Shown one piece after another: positions 27,867 through 35,427 of a stretch of 40,836 nucleotides of DNA; the first letter of the stretch is position 1; every line of letters begins with the position of its first letter. A model generated the notes under the pieces. The model was not told the DNA's origin and did no database searches. It saw only the letters and a list, made by a program, of their open reading frames with translations. The DNA lies in NCBI GenBank assembly GCA_019694155.1, contig JAIBCN010000093.1:1-40836 (forward strand). Direction: 5' to 3'. A program made the position numbers and the translations under genes. This stretch comes from Vicinamibacteria bacterium. GTDB taxonomy: Bacteria > Acidobacteriota > Vicinamibacteria > Fen-336 > JAGNNV01.

Positions 27867-28507
27867 GCGAAGGCGCCGGAGCGCCCAGGCGACTGATCGT
27901 CGGCGTGACCGGAGCCACTGGTTCCATCTACGCGATCCGGCTCCTCGAAGCCCTGCGCGGCACCGATGTCGAAAGCCACCTCGTCCTGAGCCGGTGGGGC
28001 GCGCGCACTCTGATCCACGAGACCGGCTACAGCCTCGACCAGGTGCGCGCCCTGGCCACGCATGCCTACAAGGACAACGATCAGGGCGCCCGGATCTCGA
28101 GCGGCTCGTTCGTCACCCTGGGCATGATCGTGGTCCCCTGCAGCGTGAAGACGCTCGCGGATATCGCCCACGGCCACAGCGGCGAACTCGTCCACCGCGC
28201 GGCGGACGTGGTGCTCAAGGAGCGGCGGCGTCTGGTGCTCGCCGTTCGCGAAGCGCCCTTCACCGACATCCATCTCGAGAACATGCTCAAGCTCTCGCGG
28301 ATGGGAGTGATCATCTCCCCGCCCATGCCTGCCTTCTACACTCATCCGAAGTCGATCGAAGACCTCGTCGATCACACGGTGGCGCGCTGGCTCGACCTCT
28401 TCGGCATCCAGCTCGACGCCGCGAAACGCTGGACGGGCAAGATGGAGTCCGGAAGCCCGACCCCACCCAAGACTCCCCGCACACGAACCAGGAGAGCCCG
28501 CAAATGA
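27863..28507 (+). CDS. ubiX: UbiX/Pad1-type flavin prenyltransferase
   Basis: 214 residues from a GTG at 27863 inside the ATGTGA of the preceding gene. Motifs are RLIVGVTGATGSIYAIRLLEAL, SSGSFVTLGMIVVPCSVKTLADIAHG, LAVREAPFTDIHLENML and ISPPMPAFY. The enzyme joins dimethylallyl phosphate to FMN to make prenylated FMN for UbiD-type (de)carboxylases. A basic Pro/Thr/Arg tail of ~20 residues is extra. No ubiD is present in the window. It overlaps the next gene's start by 4 bp. Confidence 0.94.
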   Translation: MSEGAGAPRRLIVGVTGATGSIYAIRLLEALRGTDVESHLVLSRWGARTLIHETGYSLDQVRALATHAYKDNDQGARISSGSFVTLGMIVVPCSVKTLADIAHGHSGELVHRAADVVLKERRRLVLAVREAPFTDIHLENMLKLSRMGVIISPPMPAFYTHPKSIEDLVDHTVARWLDLFGIQLDAAKRWTGKMESGSPTPPKTPRTRTRRARK

Positions 28508-30567
28508 CCCGTCGCATCGCCCTCTTCGCTGCCTTCCTCTTCACCCCGACTCTTCTCTTCGCGCGGCCCCTGACCAGCGCCGATCTCTACAAGATGCGCT
28601 CCGTAGGGTCCGTGTCCCTCTCTCCCGACGGCACGCGGATCGCCTACTCGGTGGAGAGCAACGGCACGACCGGCCGCGCGTATCGCCAGCTCTACATCGC
28701 GACCCTCCCTTCGGGCGAATCGACCCGGGTGGGCGGCGACGCGGACCGGGCGGGCAGTGCTGTGTGGTCCGCCGACGGGAAGATGTTCGCGTTCAACGGC
28801 AAGGTCGGCGACAAGAGCGGCCTTCATGTCGCGAACGCCGACGGCACGGGCATTCGCTTCCTCGCGGAGATGACCGACACGAACTCGCCCCTGACCTTCG
28901 AGGGCGCCACCATCGACTGGTCGCCGGACGGCCGGCAGATCGCCTTCGTCTCCACCGTTCCTGGCCCCGAGACGAAGGACGCGACCGGCGACCCCATCGT
29001 GATCACCCGCTACCTCTACAAGCCCGACGCGGGCGAAGGGCACACGCGGTTCAATGACAACCGCCGCCGCGAGATCTTCGTGATCGACGTCGCGGGCGGA
29101 ACGCCGCGCGCGCTCACCACCGGGCCGCGCGAGCACCACTCGATCGACTGGTCGCCGGACGGACGCGAGATCCTCGCGGTCTCGAACCTCGACCACGACC
29201 CCGACTACTTCTACAACCAGGATGTGGTGGCGATCTCGCCCGGCAACGGAGCCATCCGACGCATCACCGCCACGGAGAGCGCCGAGTATCAGCCCAAGTT
29301 CTCGCCGGACGGAAAGCAGATCGCCTTCCTCGGCACGAAGCGCGGCCTCACCGATCTCGAGACCACGATGGAGGACACGCACGTCTGGGTGATGAACGCG
29401 GATGGGACCGGACGCCGGGAGATCGGCGCCGTGGTCGACAACCGCCAGGGCAACCACAGCTTCTCGCCGGATGGCGCGTCGGTTTACTTCACCGCCCTCG
29501 ATCGCGGGAGCGTGCGGCTGCATCGCATCCCTCTGTCGACGGGCAAGGCGGAAACCATCATCTCGGAGCCGGGCTCGGTGGGCGGCTACGCGGTTGCCAA
29601 GGATGGATCGATCCTCTACACGTTCGCGGGGCTCTCCGATCTGGCCGAGCTGTTCATCCGCGAGACGAACGCGCCCGCGCCCGCGCGCAAGGGCGTGCCT
29701 CCCGGCGCGAGACTCATGGGGCCCGGCCCGGCGCGGCAGCTCACCAGCCTCAACAAGGCGGCGCTCGAAGGAGTCGACATAGCCCCCGTCCAGAGCTTCA
29801 CGTTCATGGCCGCCGACTTCAAGTTCGAAGTCGAGGCTTTCCTCACCCTGCCTCTCGGCCGCACCGCGGACTCGAAACACCCGATGATCGTGATGATCCA
29901 CGGCGGGCCGCACGGCCAGCAGGGCCCCGCCTTCAACTTCAAATCGCAGTTCTACGCGGGTCAGGGCTACGCGACCCTGCAGGTCAACTATCGCGGCTCC
30001 ACCGGCTACGGGCAGAAGTTCGCGGACGGCGTGTTCGCCGACCAGAACGGCCAGGAAGGCATGGATGTTCTCTACGGTGTCTCCGCCGCGCTGCGCCGCA
30101 ACCCCTGGATCGATCCCGCGCGCCTCGGCGTCGAAGGCACGAGCTACGGCGGGCAGCTCTCCTCGTGGCTCATCACGCAGACGCCGATCTTCAAGGCCGC
30201 CATACCCACCGCCGCCATCACCAACATCATTTCCTACAACTACATGACGTACTACAACCAGTACGAGGAGATGGAGTGGGGCATGCGGCCTCACCAGGGC
30301 AACCTGATGGACGTGCTGTGGGAGCGATCCGCCCTCAAGCACGTGGCCAAGGCGAAAGCCGCGACGATGATGGTGCACGGAGAGAACGACAACGACGTGC
30401 CCATCGCAGAGGCCGAGCAGTTCTACATCGCTCTGCGCGATGTCGGGGTCGACGCGATCTTCGTGCGCTACCCGCGCGAAGGCCATGGCATTCGCGAGCC
30501 GAAGCACAACGTGGACCTGATGGACCGCTCGGTCGCCTGGTACGAGAAGAGCTTCGCGAAGAAGTAG
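28504..30567 (+). CDS. S9-family (prolyl oligopeptidase-type) secreted peptidase
   Basis: 687 residues with a signal peptide (MTRRIALFAAFLFTPTLLFA). An N-terminal WD40/TolB-like propeller has repeated 'DWSPDGRQIAF' and 'FSPDGKQIAFLG' strands. The alpha/beta-hydrolase domain carries the triad Ser547 (GTSYGG), Asp629 (HGENDNDVP) and His661 (EGHG). Known: acylaminoacyl-peptidase/DPP-like enzymes cleave short peptides in the periplasm. It is translationally coupled to ubiX (4-bp overlap) and 3 bp before the next gene. Confidence 0.93.
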   Translation: MTRRIALFAAFLFTPTLLFARPLTSADLYKMRSVGSVSLSPDGTRIAYSVESNGTTGRAYRQLYIATLPSGESTRVGGDADRAGSAVWSADGKMFAFNGKVGDKSGLHVANADGTGIRFLAEMTDTNSPLTFEGATIDWSPDGRQIAFVSTVPGPETKDATGDPIVITRYLYKPDAGEGHTRFNDNRRREIFVIDVAGGTPRALTTGPREHHSIDWSPDGREILAVSNLDHDPDYFYNQDVVAISPGNGAIRRITATESAEYQPKFSPDGKQIAFLGTKRGLTDLETTMEDTHVWVMNADGTGRREIGAVVDNRQGNHSFSPDGASVYFTALDRGSVRLHRIPLSTGKAETIISEPGSVGGYAVAKDGSILYTFAGLSDLAELFIRETNAPAPARKGVPPGARLMGPGPARQLTSLNKAALEGVDIAPVQSFTFMAADFKFEVEAFLTLPLGRTADSKHPMIVMIHGGPHGQQGPAFNFKSQFYAGQGYATLQVNYRGSTGYGQKFADGVFADQNGQEGMDVLYGVSAALRRNPWIDPARLGVEGTSYGGQLSSWLITQTPIFKAAIPTAAITNIISYNYMTYYNQYEEMEWGMRPHQGNLMDVLWERSALKHVAKAKAATMMVHGENDNDVPIAEAEQFYIALRDVGVDAIFVRYPREGHGIREPKHNVDLMDRSVAWYEKSFAKK

Positions 30568-30570
30568 CGG

Positions 30571-32067
30571 ATGACGGTCACGAGGGCGCGATTTGACGGC
30601 CGGGTCGCGGCCGCAATTCTCGTCTTGAACCTCGTCGCTCACTTCGTGCCGTTCGAGCGGCCGGGCTTCCAACCCGATGACTTCGGCTGGCTGGAACTCG
30701 CGCGTGGCGGCGAGCCGTGGAGTTTCGTCGGCACCGCCCTTCACCAGGGCGTCCGGCCCCTTGGCCTCACTCTCTTCATGATGGAGCCCTACGTTCTGGG
30801 ACTCCACGAGGCCACCCAGCTCGCGATTCTCATCGGCACGACGAGCGTCCTCACCCTGCTCTCCTATGCGTGCCTCGCCTGGTTCCTTCCGCCGGGTCTC
30901 GCCCCTCTCGCCTCCCTCGCTTTCGTGCTCTGGCCGGTGAAGCACGAGATCTACGCGTCGCAGCTCTTCGGCGTGAACAACCTGGCGGCGATCCTGGTCG
31001 TCGCCTCCGGGGTCGTCTTCGCTCGCTGGGTCCGGAGGGAGAGCGCCCTCGCTCTCGCGGCCGCCGTCGCGGCTTACGGCCTGTCTCTCTTCATCTATGA
31101 GATCGGTTACGTGGCTCCGGCCCTGTTCTATTTCGCGGCGAGGCGCGAAGGGCCGAGAGCGCGGGGCGCCGCCTGGTTTCTCATTCCCGCGGCCCTCTAC
31201 TGGGTTTTCCGCTGGACTCATCCCGACGTCGTCATCAGCACCGGGCGGTTCGACATATCTCTCGAGGCCCTGCGCACGGGACTGCCTTCCCTGCCCTCGA
31301 ACCTCATCGGCTTCCAGCTCGCCAGAAACATCGCCTACGGACTGTTCGCGGTATGGAGCGGACCGGCCTGGTTCCTCGCGGTGTGCCTGGCGACGAGCGC
31401 CGGTGTGGCGGCGCTCGCGGGAAGGTGGATGCGGGAGGCGGCCGGCGAACGCGCGGAAGCTGGAGATTCCTGGCGCATCGCGGGAGCCGGGCTACTGAGC
31501 GCTTTCGCCCTCGCCGCTCCCGCCGCCATGATCCTCGTGGAGAGCCGCCACTCGATCCTCGCTTCGCTGGGCATGGGGGTGGTGGTCGCGGCGATCGCGA
31601 CGCGGATCCCAAGGGTCCTCGGTCAGGCCACGTTCGTCGTCCTGCTCCTCTCCTCGCAAGGCCTCGCCTTGAGGCAGGCGGAGGTCTCGCGGCTTCAGGC
31701 GTCGGTCCACCAGGCGCTGGCCGAGCAGCGGGCCGAGATCCGGGCAGCCAAGATCGTGGTGATCGACATCGCGAGCCTCGCCGAGCGCGTGCCCTACACG
31801 TGGGGCGAGAAGAAGACCAACGTTCTGCGCGCCTACTGGGGCCTTCACGCCTTCGCGGCGGGCGGCCTCAGCGCCATGGTCGCGGACGTGCTGCATCCGG
31901 ACCCGGGCTCGTCACAGCCGCGCGTGGCGGTGTGCGCCTCGGGCCTCGCCGTCTCTGAGGAATCCGTACGCTGCGCGCGGCACTACCAGACGGGCCGCCC
32001 CTTCGCGGTGCGCCGCGAGGGGACGCTCGTCATCGACTTCAGAACGCTGCCCCTGCCGCTCTCCTAG
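30571..32067 (+). CDS. Multi-pass membrane protein, GT-C glycosyltransferase-like
   Basis: 498 residues with about ten hydrophobic helices up to residue ~370, then a soluble C-terminal part. After the first helix a PDDFGWLELARG segment recalls the acidic motif in the first periplasmic loop of GT-C enzymes that use lipid-linked sugars. No family name can be given. It starts 3 bp after the S9 peptidase stop. Its stop codon overlaps, on the opposite strand, that of the FMN reductase (32064-32067). Confidence 0.7.
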   Translation: MTVTRARFDGRVAAAILVLNLVAHFVPFERPGFQPDDFGWLELARGGEPWSFVGTALHQGVRPLGLTLFMMEPYVLGLHEATQLAILIGTTSVLTLLSYACLAWFLPPGLAPLASLAFVLWPVKHEIYASQLFGVNNLAAILVVASGVVFARWVRRESALALAAAVAAYGLSLFIYEIGYVAPALFYFAARREGPRARGAAWFLIPAALYWVFRWTHPDVVISTGRFDISLEALRTGLPSLPSNLIGFQLARNIAYGLFAVWSGPAWFLAVCLATSAGVAALAGRWMREAAGERAEAGDSWRIAGAGLLSAFALAAPAAMILVESRHSILASLGMGVVVAAIATRIPRVLGQATFVVLLLSSQGLALRQAEVSRLQASVHQALAEQRAEIRAAKIVVIDIASLAERVPYTWGEKKTNVLRAYWGLHAFAAGGLSAMVADVLHPDPGSSQPRVAVCASGLAVSEESVRCARHYQTGRPFAVRREGTLVIDFRTLPLPLS

Positions 32068-32618
32068 ACGTTCTTCTCGAGCCAGGCGGCGTAGGCGTCG
32101 ATGAACTTCTGGAAGAACGCCCGGGTGGCGTCGTTCCTGATGGCGCCGGACGCGTCGAAGAGCTCGGCGGCCCCGCCGATGTAGGCCTCCGGCTGAGGCA
32201 TGGTGGGCACATTCAGAAAGACGAGACTCTGGCGGAGGTGATGATTCGCGCCGAAGCCGCCGATGGCCCCGGGAGAGACGCTCATCACCGCGCCGGGCTT
32301 GCCGCTCCAGACGCTGCGGCCGTAAGGCCTCGACCCCACGTCGAGGGCGTTCTTGAGAACGCCGGGCACGGACCGGTTGTACTCGGGGGTCACGAAGAGG
32401 ACGCCGGCCGCCGCGTTCACCCGGCCGCGAAACTCCACCCAGGGAGCGGGAGGCTCGGAGTCGAGATCCTGGTTGTAGTGCGGCAGGCCTCCGATCTCGA
32501 CGATCTCGAGCTTGAGCGAGGCGGGGGCGAGCGCGGCCAGGGCCAGCGCGGCCTTGCGATTGAAGGAGTCCTTGCGAAGGCTCCCGACGAGTACGGCGAC
32601 GTTTCTCAGTTGGCTCAT
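32064..32618 (-). CDS. NADPH-dependent FMN reductase (ChrR/YieF-type)
   Basis: 184 residues of flavodoxin-like fold. The phosphate-binding loop is GSLRKDSFNRK (residues ~12-22) and the family signature is PEYNRSVPGVLKNALDVGSRP (~77-97). It reduces FMN, quinones, azo dyes or chromate with NAD(P)H. It lies 6 bp downstream of the HPr-kinase-like gene on the same strand, so it is probably the last gene of that operon; whether it works with it is unknown. Confidence 0.9.
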   Translation of the reverse strand: MSQLRNVAVLVGSLRKDSFNRKAALALAALAPASLKLEIVEIGGLPHYNQDLDSEPPAPWVEFRGRVNAAAGVLFVTPEYNRSVPGVLKNALDVGSRPYGRSVWSGKPGAVMSVSPGAIGGFGANHHLRQSLVFLNVPTMPQPEAYIGGAAELFDASGAIRNDATRAFFQKFIDAYAAWLEKNV

Positions 32619-32624
32619 GGTTCC

Positions 32625-33548
32625 TCAGGCCCCCATTCGCGGGCGAGCTTCCATTGTGGCATCGAGGGGCGTTCCGGCACGATTCAGGCAATCGCGTAGG
32701 AGCGCGGCGGCGGACCCGCCGCCCTGAGGAACGTCAGCGCCCGAGTGAAGGAGGAACGAGGGAAGCGAGGCGAGGCGGGCGAGCATCCTGATCTGGCAGC
32801 GCCCCGTATCCGGGCCGAACCCCGGGATGAGGGCGGGCAGGCGGGACAGGGCCTGAGTCGGGGTCAGGGGAGAGAGCGAGCAGGAGGAGGATCTGGCCGG
32901 CTCGATGAAGACGAGCGCACCCACGGGAGCGCTCCACAGACGCCGGCCGGGAAACTCGGCATCCGGGTCGAGCGGGCGCTTGCGCGCCTCGCCATGAAGC
33001 CCCTGCATGAATCGAAGGCGGACCGGAGCGGCGCTGAAGCCGCCTCCTTCCTGGCTCAGAGCCACGCTGTCATCCGAGAGGAATCCCCAGCCGCGCCGCG
33101 CGAGGTTCAGGGTGAGCGTGGTCTTCCCGGATCCGGACGGGCCCGCCACCAGAACCGCGGAAACACCTTCTTCGGGCGCGAGCGCGGCCGCGTGCAGCTG
33201 GACCCTTCCTTGGTGACGCAGCATGGCCCCGAGCGCGAGGTGAATGAGGTAACCCATGCCGTGATGATCCGGCATGCGGATGAGACAGCGCCTCGCGGCG
33301 GGCTGCAGGGTGACGCCGCCCCAGGGCGTCCGGCACTCCTCGGCCTGAAGACGCAGGCCCCATCGAGGAGGATTCGCGAAAGGTCCGAGCGGACGGCCGC
33401 GCTCGAAGGAGATCTCCCAGGTGCTGCCTGAAGCACCCTCCGCCGGCCCCTTCAAGAACCAGACCGTGGCGCCGCCTCTGGCCCATTGCGCGAGTTCGAG
33501 TTCGCCCGTAAAGCGCAGGGTCAGACCACAGGCGAGGGGAAGGGCCAT
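32625..33548 (-). CDS. HPr-kinase-like P-loop protein
   Basis: 307 residues from the ATG at 33548. A GGAGG is only 2 bp away; an ATG at 33578, overlapping the peptide gene, is an alternative. Walker A is GPSGSGKTT (136-144), preceded by LHAAALAPEEG and followed by the catalytic FLSDDSVAL (DD at 159-160), the order seen in the HprK catalytic core. The N-terminal half has no HprK N-domain. Known: HprK-like kinases without the HPr-binding part occur in lasso-peptide and related RiPP clusters, where some phosphorylate the precursor's C-terminal Ser. It follows the 67-aa peptide gene directly, so that peptide is the obvious candidate substrate (inference). Confidence 0.85.
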   Translation of the reverse strand: MALPLACGLTLRFTGELELAQWARGGATVWFLKGPAEGASGSTWEISFERGRPLGPFANPPRWGLRLQAEECRTPWGGVTLQPAARRCLIRMPDHHGMGYLIHLALGAMLRHQGRVQLHAAALAPEEGVSAVLVAGPSGSGKTTLTLNLARRGWGFLSDDSVALSQEGGGFSAAPVRLRFMQGLHGEARKRPLDPDAEFPGRRLWSAPVGALVFIEPARSSSCSLSPLTPTQALSRLPALIPGFGPDTGRCQIRMLARLASLPSFLLHSGADVPQGGGSAAALLRDCLNRAGTPLDATMEARPRMGA

Positions 33549-33561
33549 CACCTCCGGTGAT

Positions 33562-33765
33562 TCAGTCGAGGCCCCCATCAGAGGGGCCGGGGCCGCCGTC
33601 GAGGGTGCCGCCCGACGAGGATTGCTGGAGGAGTCCGCCGGCGCCCGCGATGAGTTCGCCGGGCTCGGAGATGGAGGGCTCCACGAAGGGGGCGCGCGCC
33701 GGAGGTTCATCGGCGAAACGCCATCCCTTCACGTCGGGTGGAGGTGCGATGGGTTGAGTCGTCAT
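33562..33765 (-). CDS. 67-aa peptide with lasso-type leader pattern (possible RiPP precursor)
   Basis: The ATG at 33765 overlaps the stop of the upstream surface-protein gene (ATGA). Residues ~27-42 fit YxxPxLxxxGxxxxxT with F for Y, I for L and A for the final T: F-V-E-P-S-I-S-E-P-G, then ELIAGA. The remaining ~25 residues are Gly/Ser/Asp-rich (GGLLQQSSSGGTLDGG...). An aromatic WRFADEP segment lies earlier. Known: the pattern is bound by the RiPP recognition element of lasso systems. Against a lasso: no Asp/Glu at core positions 7-9 after the predicted cut, and no cyclase or protease nearby. It could be a phosphorylated peptide of another kind. Confidence 0.6.
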   Translation of the reverse strand: MTTQPIAPPPDVKGWRFADEPPARAPFVEPSISEPGELIAGAGGLLQQSSSGGTLDGGPGPSDGGLD

Positions 33766-35399
33766 TGGAAGATGGCCTCGGCCTGCGTGGTGAAAGCGAA
33801 GGACCCGCCCTTCCAGACCTCGAACACGATGTTGATGTCGACACTGCCGCCCGGCGCGAGGGGCCCGGGGAGGACGCGGACGAGCGTCGAGTTGAGACCG
33901 CCGCCGATGGGCTGCGCGGGCGGTCCTTCGAGGGAGAGACCGTGCACGGTGGTCACGCCGATGGAGGTGGCGGGGATCGTCCGCGTGGCTCCGGTCACCG
34001 GGCGGAGGTCGGCCTGCGCGCCGCCAGGCGAGTATCCGGGCGCGTTGAGGTCGGTGAGCCTCACGAATCTCCACCTGATGGCGGTGATCGCCTGGGCGGT
34101 GTTGTTCGTGACCCGGAATCGGAACTCGATTCGTTTGGGGGTCGTGCTCGCGTCGGGGGCGCGGTTCGGCGCGACGGTGGCGGCAGCGAGGGGCTCGACC
34201 ATCGAGAAAGGCAGGTTCACGGTTCTCCCCGACATCTGCGATCGGGGACCGGCCGCGCCGAGTTGGGAGGGCGCGCCCGTGTAGGCCGAGGCGCCGTCCG
34301 CCGAGACGAACGCGAAGTCCGCGCTGTTGTTGTTGGTATCGATCGACACGCCGTTCGAGGACTTGCGAACGAACGCGTACTCGCCGTCGAGGACGATTCC
34401 CGCGCCGGGGGAAAGGCCCGCGCCTTCCCGATAGAGGGGGTCGCCCACCGACGAGAACCCGACCGCGTCGAGCCGGGTCGCGAGGGTCAGGGTGGAGGTC
34501 GAGCTGAAGAGCGCGAGACCGGCCGCGTCCGGAAGGTCGCCCGCAAACTGGAGATCTCCCGAAGCCACCAGGGCCGGCGAGGCGGGCAGGGGCGGGGTCG
34601 CGGCCGGGTAGAGACCAAGCGGGCCCGCCGCGAAACCCGAGGTCGGGTCCCCGTTCACGATCAGGAAGAACCGGCCCGCCTTGAGGATGGTGCCGCCCGG
34701 GATGACGGCCAGGGTTCCCGTCGCCGATTCGGCGAGCGCCCATCCGTCCGCTCCGATCGTGATGTCGCCGTTCGTTTCGTTGACGAGCTCGACGAATTCG
34801 TTCTTCGCGCCGGTTCCACCCACGTTCGTCCCGTGAGTACGGAACTGGGAGATGCGAACGTCGCCCGCCGCCACCGGGGTGGGATCGAGAACCTCCTGGC
34901 CGCCGGAGAGCGTGGCCGTGCTCGGGAGATTGGTCGCATCGCCCGAGTACTCGGCGGTGATGGCGCGCAGGCCGGCGGGCAGCGCGCTCGTCGAACACTG
35001 GGCCGTGAAAGACGGGGAGAGCGTGACAGACGCGCAGCCCGCGATGGCGATGCCGTCACTCATGAATGCCACCGAGCCCGTGGGCCCGCTCCCGGTCACC
35101 GTGGCGGTGAAGGTCACGGAGTCGCCGACGTTCGAGGGATTCCGCGAAGAGGCGAGAGAGGCGACGGTCGCCTGCGGAGCCAGGGGCGGGAGGAATCCCG
35201 GAGCCAGCGAGTAACCCGGTCCGGCGATCGCGCCGCCGAGGCTCGGCGTCCCGATCACGCCCTGCATCGAATACGTTCCTCCGGCGACCGGCCCTCCTCC
35301 TCCCGAGAAGACGTGGCGTATCGCGTCGTAGGGTTGGGCGAGCGCGGCCGGCGGGTGAGCGAGACCCAGGGCCAGGCCCGCGAGGACGACGCGCTTCAT
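33762..35399 (-). CDS. Secreted protein with Ig-like and lamin-tail (LTD) domains
   Basis: 545 residues from the ATG at 35399, with signal peptide MKRVVLAGLALGLAHPPAALA. Residues ~70-175 form a bacterial Ig-like domain (VASLASSRNPSNVGDSVTFTA ... TAEYSGDATNLPSTA). Residues ~183-345 resemble a lamin-tail domain (VRISQFRTHGTNVGG ... NEFVELVNETNGDITI.GWAL ... LDAVGFSSVG). A C-terminal ~150-residue beta-rich part is unassigned. It is predicted to be extracellular. Its stop overlaps the start of the 67-aa peptide gene, so the two are translationally coupled. The gap to the upstream repeat-protein gene is 28 bp. Confidence 0.85.
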   Translation of the reverse strand: MKRVVLAGLALGLAHPPAALAQPYDAIRHVFSGGGGPVAGGTYSMQGVIGTPSLGGAIAGPGYSLAPGFLPPLAPQATVASLASSRNPSNVGDSVTFTATVTGSGPTGSVAFMSDGIAIAGCASVTLSPSFTAQCSTSALPAGLRAITAEYSGDATNLPSTATLSGGQEVLDPTPVAAGDVRISQFRTHGTNVGGTGAKNEFVELVNETNGDITIGADGWALAESATGTLAVIPGGTILKAGRFFLIVNGDPTSGFAAGPLGLYPAATPPLPASPALVASGDLQFAGDLPDAAGLALFSSTSTLTLATRLDAVGFSSVGDPLYREGAGLSPGAGIVLDGEYAFVRKSSNGVSIDTNNNSADFAFVSADGASAYTGAPSQLGAAGPRSQMSGRTVNLPFSMVEPLAAATVAPNRAPDASTTPKRIEFRFRVTNNTAQAITAIRWRFVRLTDLNAPGYSPGGAQADLRPVTGATRTIPATSIGVTTVHGLSLEGPPAQPIGGGLNSTLVRVLPGPLAPGGSVDINIVFEVWKGGSFAFTTQAEAIFQ

Positions 35400-35427
35400 G
35401 AGTTGGGTCACCGGCGCCAAGCGGGGC

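Noticed and set aside
28372..31221. 949-aa minus-strand open frame
   Set aside because: Antisense to the S9 peptidase and UbiX, whose motifs are complete; no recognisable domain.
33562..33765. True lasso peptide precursor
   Set aside because: Leader spacing fits, but there is no Asp/Glu at core positions 7-9 and no cyclase or protease genes; kept only as a lasso-like leader peptide.
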